Positions 1-12,000 of a stretch of 64,000 nt of DNA are shown here, one piece after another (the first letter of the stretch is position 1; the number at the start of each line of letters is the position of its first letter). Both the position numbers and the translations under genes were made by a program. Source of the DNA: Zanthoxylum bungeanum (lineage: Eukaryota; Streptophyta; Magnoliopsida; Sapindales; Rutaceae); the NCBI GenBank assembly GCA_019454045.1, contig SKCR01051195.1, positions 372,001-436,000 of the forward strand. Reading direction: 5' to 3'. Under the pieces are notes generated by a model. The model was not told where the DNA came from. It did not search any database and saw only the letters and a list, made by a program, of their open reading frames with translations.

Positions 1-285
1 TTACCTAGTGCTAGCACACAAAGAGTCTTGCGAAGGTGATAGGGAACCGCACTTGTGAGCTTGGAATCACGACACAAAAGCTTGGAGCTTCAAGGATCAT
101 GCAAAAGCCGAAAATGGAGGACTCCAAACTGCTCACTGCTGAGACATCTTGGAGGAGGCAGAAAAGTTTTTATTGTCCACCGCATCGCTCAACCGATCGA
201 TGTAAGTATTCTGTAACTTCTTCGACGTATTCACATGTTGTTTCTTGCTTGATAATCGATCTCGGGACTTAGAAATTTCCCAACA
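1..285 (+). repeat. Copia element A, 3' end of its 5' LTR (partial)
   Basis: The window opens inside an LTR that ends in CCAACA directly before a primer binding site. The same 285 bases recur at 18065-18349 as the end of A's 3' LTR, same length, with about 13 differences by eye. This makes A clearly older than nested element B. The rest of this LTR lies left of the window, so the left target duplication cannot be checked. Confidence 0.9.
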
Positions 286-286
286 A

Positions 287-298
287 TGGTATCATAGC
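287..298 (+). other. Primer binding site of Copia A (initiator tRNA-Met type)
   Basis: TGGTATCATAGC follows the LTR end by one base. It matches the common plant Copia site TGGTATCAGAGC with one change. Confidence 0.85.
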
Positions 299-2697
299 AA
301 GTTAAAAGCATGAAACTTGATTTAGGGTTAAAATTGGGTCAAATGTGTTTGAGCATGATTTGATGAAATTGGATGATTAAGTATGCTTAAATGTAGTTTA
401 ATTGAAGTTTGATTGGATCAATTTCATGAAAAGTTATTTGGAACAATTTTCCCCAAAAATCATGGCTTGGCCGAATGATGAACTTGCCCTAATGTCTTGG
501 AATTTTTGATTTTTGATTCATTGGATGACTTGAAATCAATTGGGAATGATGATTTAATGTTGAATTGGATTCAATTGGATTGGATTTAAAATTGGACAGA
601 AAATGCCCTCAATTGCCGAGACTTGAAAAGCATGTATGGGTTTGATTTTTGATCAAATGTGTTGGACATGTTTTGTTGTTAATAAGCTTAATTAATTAGG
701 CTAATTGATGTTTTGGAAATGTTAATTTAGTTGATTAATTATGGCAATACACTTTAGGTTAATTAAATATGAAATTTGGAATTTTTATAGTTTAATTAAT
801 TGGGCTTAAATTGGATTTGGGCTTGTAAAGTTGTAAATGGGCTTAAATGGGCTTTGTTGTACCAAGATGAGTTTAGGCTAAATTGATTGGATCCAATTGG
901 GCCCAAAATCATTTCCATAAAGTCCAAATGCGACTAATGGACCTTAATGATTTAATTGGGCCTAATGGGCCTAAATTGATTTCTAGGCTTATTAGGTTAT
1001 TCCTTGATTGGGCTTTGGTTATTGGGTTTGACCCAAGTTGACCAAAAAGTCCACGCCTTAAAGAAATTAATTGAAAGCCCATTGGACTTTAATTAAATTA
1101 ACGTTGGACGTTAATCGGGCTTTGAGACCCGTAACGATTAAATTTGGAATTTAAGTCGTAAAGGTTCGTTAATAAAGTGTAATATTTAATTTGGAATTAA
1201 ATAGTGAATTAGTATTAAATACATATTAAATTGGATTTAATGTTGTAGTTTAATTTAATTCAAGAATTCGTACTTTGAGTACTTATTCGCAAAACGAGTT
1301 TGACTCGCGCAAAATCAAATCATTGTTTGAACATTGGATGGTCATTAAATATCAGATTAATTAATTGAATTAGATTGATTGATAACATGCTTGTGTGAAT
1401 ACATGGTTGCGATGCATGAATAATATATATCGGATGGATATTAGATGGGTGGGGCAATTTTGCAAATTGTTGTAATAAATTTAGAATTTATTAATTGGAC
1501 CTGCGTGTCCAGCCTATTACCTCTTTGACTCTGTGTACTTCTCTTCTCACCTATTCCCCTCAATGTAAATGAGGTTTCTTTAGAAGTGTTATGTACCGGG
1601 TAGAAGATATACTTGTGCTAGCAGGAGAGAGGAAAGTGAGAGATTTGATCTAGCATCAATGTGTAAAGTATCCATCCGCATATCATTATTATATTTATTT
1701 ACGCGCCTTATTATGTGTTTTGAATGCATGTTTAAGGGTGTATGTTGATGAGATCTTAACAAAGATAATAAATTGGTTGCCATTTTGCACGCGAAAAACC
1801 CTCACAAAATATTAAGCGTTTTTCCTTTCATTGAGTGAGTCTTACTCAAGATCCAAGACTGGCATTGGTTTGTTGGCCAAAGTCAAAGCCTTTGTCCATC
1901 GAGGATGTGTTTGAATCACGAGAACTTTGTTCCATATTGGTGTCTTGTCCAAGTTGTGGTTTGTTGGCCAGAGTCAATACCACTTCTTGTCCATCGACAT
2001 TGATTACGAAGCTTTCCATGGTCAATGGGTCACACTTAACTGGGATCACTAAGTTTGTTGTGCCAAAGCCAAGACTTAGTTGATTCAGAGGAAAAAGGTT
2101 AGGCAATATATTGGATATATTGGCATATATAAGATATATGTTTTGGACTTGGATGTCCCCCTACTGGATCTAGGAATTGGATGGGATCCAATTGATCTTA
2201 GAGATCTACCTAGTTCATTATCATACAATTTGTTGGCCAAAGTCAAGATTGTGTGACATTTAACGGGATCCTAGCCCACTAGGAAACACGGTTTCCCGAG
2301 TACTCAACAGAGGGTTAGAGGCTCGCCAAAAAATAGTGGGAGGCAAGTATTGAATTTGCAATATTCGTTTAGTAACTTGCCATACGCGCTTATATCAATT
2401 ATTACGTCAAATAAATTATTTATTAGTTGGACTAATATTTAATTGTTGCTTTAATAAAACAGTTGGACTATATTCAAAATATTCATTTATAGTTGATTAT
2501 ATAATTGGATTATAGTAATCAATATATTTGAATTAACAAATTTCAATTAATAGTTGATTTTATAATTGGATTATAGTAATCAATATAATTGAATTTAATC
2601 TATTAAATTACAGTTGATTATATAGTTGGACTATAGTAATCATTATAATAAATAGTACTTAAATCGTTGATTTAATAGTTGGACTATTAGAATCAAG
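299..2697 (+). other. Long noncoding leader of Copia A
   Basis: About 2.4 kb separate the primer site from the gag start position. It holds no conserved reading frame. Its first kilobase is AT-rich with many TTGGGCC-type words. Palindromes with TGG spacers occur, for example arms ATTAACGT/ACGTTAAT at 1097-1115 and TATTTAATT/AATTAAATA at 1183-1203. Four copies of a TTGGCCAAAGTCAA-like motif lie at 1873-1886, 1964-1977, about 2058-2073 and 2233-2247. The same leader appears in elements B, C and H. Confidence 0.8.
2422..2696 (+). repeat. Hairpin array before gag in Copia A
   Basis: Repeated palindromes share the core AGT-TGG-ACT. Examples are ATTAGT/ACTAAT at 2422-2436, GATTATATAGT/ACTATAGTAATC at 2616-2641, and the last one at 2667-2696. 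In the last, TTGATT pairs with AATCAA outside and AATAGT with ACTATT inside, around TGG. It ends one base before the gag start position. Equivalent hairpins precede gag in B, C and H. Confidence 0.75.
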
Positions 2698-5600
2698 ATA
2701 AATTGAAAGATTAGTTTTTAAAACATAATCCTGGGTGAAAACGTATATAAACGACTTTAATTTTCAAATTGGGAATAAATTTCACGGTGGTCCTGAAAAC
2801 TAAAAAGTTACTTTATTCGATAAAATAACAACTTAGGCCGACGCCCGGAGTTAAGCAAATAAGTAGAGCATGATCTTTGGAAGATTCATGTAATGATAAC
2901 TTTAGTGTTTAATCCATTAAGCTTGCCGAATAGACTCCTTAATTTCTTATTCAGAACTAAGGATTAGATCCTTAAAGTATGATAATGAAATTGAAGGATC
3001 TTCATAAATCTATACTTAGATTTTAGAAGTACTAAAATTGCAATACATAACTCTTGGAGAGTTAATGGCCATTTTCAAGGAGACAAAGCCAAAGTTTGCA
3101 ATAAGGAAAGAAGCGCAAGGCGCGCGTCTTATTTCGTAAATCCGGAAGGCCGAGGCTAGGCTAAAGGCTTCTGGAGTGTGAAAAAGGCAAAGGCAAAATC
3201 ATTACAGTCTTCTGGGAAGATAAAGGACATATCCCAAAATGTCTGCCTAAATTGTGGCAAACGGGATCGCGGAAGCGTGACTGCCGTTTGGACAAAGCAG
3301 ACATGAAGGAATTGAAGACGGGCTAGGCTCTGACTTCAAATATGTTTGTCATAAAATATGTTCACTACTAGTATTAAAATTGGATTTTAAATACTTAGTG
3401 TGGTACATAAATATGTATTGATGTGCAGAATCTGCTATGAGCAGGATACTAACTTCAGTTGAGATTTACCTACGAGTCGGAAACGGGATAACAGTCGCTG
3501 TTTTAACTGTAGATACCTAAGTTTAAGAACTACCTTTACGGTATGTACTTAAATTAGGAAACTGTTAAAATGTAACTAGTTTGACTAGATACATTATCTC
3601 TGTATCAGGGTTTAATCCGTTGCGGATGTACCTTTATATTCTAGAACACTAAAGTGTTTTATTTTATAAAGATGATATTGAGATAAACACACATTATATG
3701 TGAATAACATAATTTATATTTTGAATATAAATAAATCTCAAACATATAATATGACAAACAAATAGCTCAAACTGAGTTAATCAGTTGAGACTTAAAAGTG
3801 GCATTGTTGTCTAGGACACAATTAAACAAGACTCGTATATCCACACTTTTGAAGAGTGGGTACTAGGACAAATTTGATTCTAATCAAATAAAGTCTATGA
3901 ATCTAGTTTATTGGGCAAAGTGCCTAAAACACCTTTACTCGGTAAAAGTGCAAATGCCACCGATCTGTTAGCCCTAGATCATAGTGAAGCAAGTGGCCAC
4001 ATGTCTAGCTAGGCTAGAGGTGGATACGAATATTTCGTGACCTTTACGGATGTGGCATCGCGTTATGGTTATATGTTTCTTCTGAAACATAAATCGGAAA
4101 CTTTTAGAGTTTCGACACGAAATAGACAAACAGATCGGCTAAAGTGTAAAACCATCACGGTTGGACCATGATGAAAATACTTAAGCAATAAGTTTCTCAA
4201 TACTTGAAAGAGTATAATATTCTTTCAATGAGGACTCATCACGGAACACGTTATCCTGACGATGTGTCCGAACAGAGAAACCGAATTTTGTTGGACATGA
4301 TAAGGTTAATCATGAGTCGCTCTGAGCTACCATTTCCTTCAACGGATACGCATAAACAATGCAGAACTTATTTAGAATAAGGTTCAATAAAGATCTGTTT
4401 GACAGACTTCATATTAGATATGAACATGAAAGAAACCGAGTTTCTCATTCCTGAAGATTTGGGTATGCTAGGCATAAGTTTGGATGATACCAAACTAAAA
4501 CCCAAATCGGATAAGTACCAAGTTGTAGGTTATCCTAGGGATACCAAAGTATAATACTTATACAACTCACAAGAGAACAATGTAATTGTTGCTCTCCATG
4601 TGGTTTTCCTAAGAGGAATGCCGATATGCAGTGGTAAGTGGGAGGAAGGTAAGACTCGATGAAAATCGGAGTAATACTGTTCCTGGCACCGATTCCTTAA
4701 TGGAACACAAATAGTTCATCAATGATGAAACTATACCAGTAATCTTCAAATACACAAGAACCGCGTAAGTTAGAGAGAGTCAGAAAATAACCCGGGGTAT
4801 GGGTTTCTGATCTCACCTCGAAGAGATGTCAATCTTATTGAGGAATACGAACTGACTACGTATGAGGAAGTGATACAAGGTATCGAGTCCCTAACATGGC
4901 AAAGTTCCATGATATCCGAAATGGATTCCATGTATATTAACTATGTTTGGATACTAGAAGATGTACCGCAAGGCATTGTGCCTATTGGTACTATTAAGTC
5001 TTCAAGGAAGACATACATGGAAGGCAACATACCAACGTACTAAGCTAGGCTTGTAGCAAAAATGTATCTTTATCAACATTGTGTTGATTACGACGAAATC
5101 TTTTACCTGTTGCCATGTTAAATCCATTTGGATAATGCTTGCTAATGCTGCATGTTTCATTTATGAAATATGACAGCTGAACGGAAAATCATTTTCCTGA
5201 AAAGGAAACCTTTTGGAGGATGTTTAAAATATCCTGACGGTTTTATCGTACCAAAACTAGCAAACAAGGTTTACAGGTTATTCGATCCATGTATGGATTG
5301 AAGCAAGCATTGGGTTCTTGGAATTATCATTTTGAGGTAATCATAATGGTGTATGATTTAATTCAAAACGAAAATGATTCTTGTGTATATAAGGAGGTTA
5401 GTGTGAGCGCACTGATAATAAATGTCCTATAAATAATGATAATATGTCATTTCTTGGAAATGATATTCTCATAATAACAATCGGTGAAAGCTTGGCTTTC
5501 ATGAAAATTCTCCGTAGAATTCTTGGGAGAAAACAACCTTTATTCTAGGAATAAAAATCTACTGGGATAGATTTAAAGTTGTTGATACTCTCCGAGAAAT

Positions 5601-6190
5601 CGTACATTGAAAAATGTACGTGACCTGGTGTCTCATATGCTTTGAGCATATGGAGTCACAATCGGGCCAATCCATGTGATGGTCACTGGATTGATATTAA
5701 GAACATCCTTTAGTATCTTAGAGGAACTAAGGACGCTGTCTTAAACTATGGAGATGGAGAACTTGAAGTGACTGGGATCACTGCTACAAGTTTCCTAAAC
5801 CGATAAAATGACTATAAGTCGCAAACGGTACTACAAAGTTTGAATAACGGAACAGTGAGCTGGAAATATTCCAAGCAAGATATTGTTACCGAATAAACAA
5901 CATAAGTGGATTATTGCTGCAGCTGAGGCAACAATAAAAGCCATTTGGGTCGATAATAAATCTAATTAGATTAGATATAATTCTATTAGCAGCTGAGCTA
6001 GGCTACAACACAGGCAAAAGAATTAATGGTCTCATCAACGATCCATATATGTACTTCGATATTCATCTGATTCATTCGGATCATACATCATGGCGATGTG
6101 ATGATCGAATAAATCGCATCAGATGATAATCATGCAAATCCGCTGACGAAAGTCTTTTCTTAGTAATTTGAGCGAATCGTACATAGTCCA
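2698..6190 (+). pseudogene. Degenerate Copia gag-pol of element A
   Basis: The stretch aligns along its length with the polyprotein of element B and the gag of H but carries many stops and frameshifts. The start codon position reads ATA. Recognisable pieces are a gag zinc-knuckle region near 3240-3290, integrase text near 4020-4330, reverse transcriptase near 4990-5560 and RNase H near 5800-6140. No long reading frame survives. It would have encoded gag, protease, integrase, reverse transcriptase and RNase H, and is now certainly non-coding. Confidence 0.85.
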
Positions 6191-6221
6191 GGTGTAAGAC
6201 ACTCGAGTGACTGGCTATAGG

Positions 6222-6234
6222 CCAAGTGGGAGAT
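6222..6234 (+). other. Polypurine tract of Copia A
   Basis: The purine-rich run AAGTGGGAGAT lies immediately before the 3' LTR, preceded by the family-conserved GGCTATAGGCC. It would prime plus-strand DNA synthesis. The same run borders the 3' LTRs of B, C, D and F. Confidence 0.85.
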
Positions 6235-7085
6235 TGTTAGACAGTTATGACCCATAGCGTCACTATTTGTACAGATCATGGTGTTGTTGTACAAATTAAC
6301 TATGTGACAATGGTGTTGTTGTACAAATTAACTATGTGACAAAAGAAATTGCTCTCTTATCATTTGTGATTAGATCACCAAGATGTATAAATGATATGAG
6401 GTTCTAATGATTAGTACCTGGATTGAGATGATATGAGACAATATCAATCCACGAAGGTTTAATCATTAAATATCCCTAGTAAGAGTATTATCGAGATTGG
6501 ACATCGATAATGCGTAAAAGACTAGTATTACACTTGTGCGCGTTGTGAGGGCATAACGACATAGTTCTCATATATTTGGGTATATGATACTCATGCAAGT
6601 GTAGTAGGAGGTTTTGTTTTACCGATAGTACGGAAAACAGCTTCGCTCTAGATAGACCCCTCGGAATTCCATTGGTAGTATGACTATGTGTCTATGGAAG
6701 TCCGAAATCAGGGTAGGTGTATTTGGTCTTAACCTGAGACTTGCACCGCTAATACTTGCGACAATCAATATACTTGGTTTTAGGTCATCCAGGACTTTAA
6801 CAGGTTCTGTGTACGCGTCTGCTGGGTATATTGAGAATCGTAGTGTGTTGGGTGTGATGTCAAGACGGAAGTATCACTCCAGTCATAGTTGAGATGATGG
6901 TCACGTAGGATACGTGACTGGTTCTCTTAAATGATGCAGCTATCGGGATATTATGACTAGGTCATGTATATCCGATTATAGTGACTAGTTACCAGAGATC
7001 CGATATGTGCTTCGTATGGGGCAGACACAATTCCAGCCCCAGGCCTAGCACATGACATCTGATACTGGATCGAAATACGCAATAC
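6235..7085 (+). repeat. Copia A 3' LTR, left part (interrupted by element B)
   Basis: It begins TGTTAGACAGTTATGACCC and runs 851 bp to the insertion site of B. The LTR resumes at 17167 or 17172, since AATAC is duplicated, and ends at 18349, giving about 2029 bp in all. It contains one copy of the sense-strand LTR reading frame (6680-6892). Confidence 0.92.
7081..7085. other. Target site duplication of element B, left copy (AATAC)
   Basis: AATAC precedes B's left LTR and recurs exactly at 17167-17171 after its right LTR. Removing B restores a continuous LTR sequence of element A. Confidence 0.95.
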
Positions 7086-9039
7086 TGTTGGAAATTCTAA
7101 TCCATGTCCCAAGATCAAAAGAGCAAACAAAACATATAAATGAATGAACAATATTGAAGTATGGCGGAATCATACTCACAATGATCGGAATGCGGATGCG
7201 TTGATGAAACAAAAATTTTCTCCTTTGTGCAGTGAGGGTTTCGGCCAAACAGAAAAGAGAAGCTCCAAGCAATTTTTTATCCTTCCAAGCTCTAAGATTA
7301 GTTTCCCATAACACATATGTATGATCCCTTGAAGGTGCTAGCCTTTGTTGTGATTTTGAATGCACAACTTCTTCAAATCTTGCCACAAAAATTGAAGAAA
7401 TGGAGAGCCCAAAACTGCATCTGTTTTTCGGCAATGTGAGAGAGATGAGTGTTGAATGATTTTTGTTACAAAAAATCAATTTATATTTATGCCATAATAT
7501 TTATTAAATTAATAATAAACTTATGACACAAATCATGCAATGGCTTAGAGTGTCAAACACTCAATTTCCATGCAAAACCATTGAGTGCATTGTACACTAT
7601 CTCCATGCAATGCATTAGAGTTAAATAATGCATAATATGACATGTGTCATGTGGGCCCCACACGTTTCCAAATGAAAGTGGGCCCACGTGCACTCACGCG
7701 TTCGGGTTCGATATTTCCGAAATACCGAACTTACGTCGCGACGTTAATTAAATCGAATTTAAATAAATAATTGCGCCTAGCGAAATTATTATTTACGTCG
7801 CTAACGAATTAATTCTAAATTAACTCGTTTGCCCGAATTAAAATCTAATTTTAATTTCGCGTCGAAATCGAATTTCGATTATTATATCGAATATAATAAT
7901 TTTACGATTAATTCCAAATTAATCGTTCTCTCTCTATGTATAGTACTTTATCCAAGATAAAGTCTCTCCGTAATTAATCCAAGATTAATCGAGTTTGAAT
8001 CATACGTCATTGGTGAATCTTCGGGAAGCGACCCAAGAGATCTCCGGATATGTTGGCAGTAAATACGGTCGTTGGATTATCCGAACACGTATGTACCTCG
8101 TACTACGTTTTTACCGATTCACAAGACAAGGTTGGCTTCTAGCAAAGCGCCATGCCTACCCAATTCTCCAGAAATATTCTTATAGGAATATAAGATCTAT
8201 ATCAAGCGTAGTATACCGTAGTATTGCGTATATCGAACCAGTATCGGATGATCACATGTTAGGCCTGGGGCTGGAAATGTGTCTGCCCCGTACGAAACAT
8301 ATATCGGACATCAAGCAACTAGTCTCTTTAAATCGGACAATCCTGACCTGGTCATATTGTCCCGACGGTTGCAACCTTTTATAGAGTACTAGTTATGTGT
8401 CCTGCGTGATCATCACCTCCATATGTCTGAAGTGATACTTCCATCTCGACATCACATCCAGTACACTACGATTCTTGATAAACCCAGAAGAGGTGTACAC
8501 AGAACCGGTTAAGGTCCCCAACCACCAAAACCAAAGTTTACCGATTGTCGCAAGTACTAGCGATGTAAGTCTCAGGTTAAGACCATATACACCTACCCTG
8601 ATGCGGCCTCCCATAGACACGCAGACATACTACCAATGGGATTCCGCGGGGTCTATCCAGAGCGAAGCTGTTTTCCGTACCATCGGTAAAACACAACCTC
8701 CTATCGCACTTGCATAAGTATCCAATACTTAAATATATGAGAACTATGCCGTTGTGCCCTCACAACGTGCACAAGCGCAATACTAGTCTATTCCGCATTA
8801 TCGATGTCCGATCTCGATAATACTCCGACTAGGGATATTTAATGATTAAACCTTTATGGATTGATACTGTCTCATATCATCTCAATCCGGTATTAATCAT
8901 ATGGACTTTCGCCATTTATATATCAAAGTAAATAATATTACAAAACGGCAAAAGGCAATTTCATTATCACATAGTTAATTTTGTACAATAATACGATATC
9001 ATTTACAAACAGTGACGCTATGGGACATAATGTCTAACA
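7086..9039 (-). repeat. Copia B 3' LTR
   Basis: On the plus strand it reads TGTTGGAAATTC to TGTCTAACA, with TGTT(G/A)G...C(C/T)AACA-type inverted ends. The array of short palindromes with 3-nt spacers lies at about 7735-7990. The sense-strand LTR reading frame is at 8393-8620. A TATATAAA-like sequence on the sense strand near 8915-8925, about 120 bp inside the LTR start, is a candidate TATA box; that promoter call is inference. Confidence 0.93.
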
Positions 9040-9050
9040 ATCTCCCACTT
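9040..9050 (-). other. Polypurine tract of Copia B
   Basis: Read on the minus strand it is AAGTGGGAGAT directly before the 3' LTR, preceded by GGCTATAGGCC. Confidence 0.85.
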
Positions 9051-9098
9051 GGCCTATAGCCAGTCACTCAAGCATCTAATACCCGAACTATGTATGTG

Positions 9099-12000
9099 TC
9101 ATTCAAAAACTTGCTGAAGAACAGCCTTCGTCAGTGGATCTGCAATGTTGTCATCTGATGTGACCTTCTCGACCTTTACATCGCCACGATGTATAATCTC
9201 CCGAATCAGATGGTAACGTCGAAGAACATGCTTGGACCGTTGATGAGACCTTGGTTCCTTAGCCTGTGCTATAGCCCCGTTATTGTCACAATACAATGGA
9301 ACGGGCTCAGCTGCTAACGGAACTACTCCTAATCCGATTAGGAACTTTCGGATCCAAACTGCCTCCTTTGCTGCTTCAGATGCAGCGATGTACTCCGCTT
9401 CTGTTGTTGAATCGGCAACAGTATCTTGCTTGGAAGATTTCCAGCTCACTGCTCCGTTATTCAAACAAAAAATGTACCCGGATTGCGACTTGTAGTCATC
9501 CTTGTCGGTTTGGAAACTTGCATCGGTATACCAAGATACCGCAAGTTCTCCACCTCCATAAATTAAGAAAGCATCCTTAGTTCGTTTAAGATACTTAAGG
9601 ATATTCTTAACTGCTATCCAGTGACCTTCACCTGGATCGGCCTGATAGCGACTGCACATGCTCAAAGCATATGAGACATCAGGTCGTGTACATATCATGG
9701 CATACATGATCGATCCGACTGCCGAGGCGAACGGTATCCGAATCATGTTGTCTCTCTCTTCCTGAGTCTTAGGACACATGTCTTTAGACAGAGAGATACC
9801 ACGTACCATTGGAACCACTCCCCTCTTGGATTGTTCCATGTTGAATCGCTTCAACACTTTATCAATGTATGTACTCTGGGAGAGTCCAAGCAGCTTTCTA
9901 GATCTATCCCGGTAGATCTTTATTCCAAGAATAAAGGCTGCTTCTCCCAGATCTTTCATGGAGAATTTTAATGAAAGCCAAGCTTTCACCGACGTTAGCA
10001 TGGGAATGTCATTGCCTATAAGCAATACGTCGTCGACATAAAGGACAATAAAAGTAAGTGCTCTCCCACTAACCTTCTTGTATACACAAGGGTCATCTGC
10101 ATTTTGCACGAAATCATATTCTTTTATGATCTCATCAAAACGCTGATTCCATGACCGTGATGCTTGCTTCAATCCATAAATGGATCGATTTAACTTACAA
10201 ACCTTGTTTGCAAGTCTAGGTACGATAAAACCGTCAGGCTGTTGCATATAAACATCCTCCAAAAGGTTTCCGTTAAGGAAAGCGGTTTTAACGTCCATCT
10301 GCCATATCTCGTAATCGAAATATGCAGCTATTGCTAGCATTATCCGAATGGATTTAATCATGGCAACGGGTGAGAAGGTTTCGTCATAATCAATACCATA
10401 TTGTTGACGATACCCCTTCGCTACAAGCCTAGCTTTGTACGTTTGTACGTTGCCATCCATGTCAGTCTTCTTCTTGAAGACCCATTTGCATCCAATAGGC
10501 TTTACGCCTTCTGGTGCATCAACCAGTGTCCAAACTTGGTTGGTATACATGGAATCCATTTCGGCCTTCATGGCTTCTTGCCATAAAGCGGATTCGATAC
10601 CTTGTATCGCTTCCTCATACGTAGCCGGTTCATTATCCTCAATAAGATTAATATCTACATGAGGTGAGATCAGGAATCCATACCTCTCAGGTATTACCCT
10701 GACTCTCTCCGACCTACGCGGTCCTTGTGTATTTGAAGTTTGTGGTACAGACTCATCCCGGACGGTCTTTTCTTGTTCCGTCATTGATTCATTGCCAGGA
10801 ACAGTATCACTACGATCTTCATCGAGTTCTACTTTCCTCCCACTTACCACTGCATTTATAAAATCCTTCTCAAGGAAAAATGCTTGTAGAGCAACAAATA
10901 CTTTGTTCTCTTGTGGGTGATAGAAGTAATATCCTTTGGTTTCCCTAGGATATCCTACGAAAAGGCATTTATCAGATTTGGGTTCAAGTTTGGTACCTTC
11001 AAAACGTTTAACATATGCCCAGCATCCCCAAATCTTCAGGAAAGAGAAACCTGGTTTCCTTCCTGTCCATATCTCATATGGAGTCTGTTCAACAGACTTC
11101 GACGGTACCTTATTCAAAATAAGTATAGCACTGTTTAATGCGTATCCCCAGAAGGATATTGGTAGCTCAGTGCGACTCATCATTGACCTTACCATGTCCA
11201 ACAAGGTGCGGTTTCTCCGTTCGGACACACCGTTTAATTGCGGTGTTCCAGGAGGAGTCCACTGTGAAAGAATACCATATTCTTTCAAGTAATCTTGAAA
11301 CTCATAACTTAAGTATTCGCCACCACGGTCTGACCGTAATGTCTTAATACTCTTCCCTGTTTGTTTCTCCACTTCGTGTCGAAACTCTTTGAATTTCTCA
11401 AAAGTTTCCGACTTGTGTCTCATAAGATACACATAACCGTAACGAGATGCATCATCTGTGAAGGTTACAAAGTAGTGAAATCCACCTCTAGCCTGGCTAG
11501 ACATGGGTCCGCATACGTCAGTATGAACGAGAGCCAACAGTTCTGTGGCACGTTCACCTTTACCGCTAAAAGGTGATTTAGGCATTTTGCCTAAAAGACA
11601 AGATTCGCAGACGTCATATGAATTGGGATCAAATTCGTCCAAGTACCCACTCTTCGAAAGTGTGGATATGCGAGTCTTGTTGATGTGTCCTAGACGACAA
11701 TGCCACATATAAGCTTCATCTTTTAGATTACTCCTTTTGAGCCTTTTGTTTGTCATTTTAGGAGATTCATTTATATTCAAAATATAAAGACCGTTATTTG
11801 CAACAGCTGTGCAAATTTCTGCATCATTTTTATATAAATAACACCCAGTGTTTCTAAATACAAAAGTGTAACCCTCATGGGTTAACAAGGATACAGATAT
11901 AATATTCCTAGTTAAACTAGGTACAAAATAACAGTTCAAAATTTTAAGTACATGCCCTGAGGGCTGTTCTAAAACAAAAGTCCCTACTGCCAAAACAGCA

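Noticed and set aside
1846..2106. Overlapping 82- and 86-codon frames on both strands of A's leader
   Set aside because: They coincide with the repeated TTGGCCAAAGTCAA motifs and are not open in the leaders of the other copies in the same form.
7995..8384. 129-codon reading frame in B's LTR, repeated at 16122-16511, antisense to the element
   Set aside because: The two copies are the two LTRs of one recent insertion, so their agreement shows nothing about selection. Shorter versions in other LTRs have shifting starts and ends, and the frame partly overlaps the sense frame.
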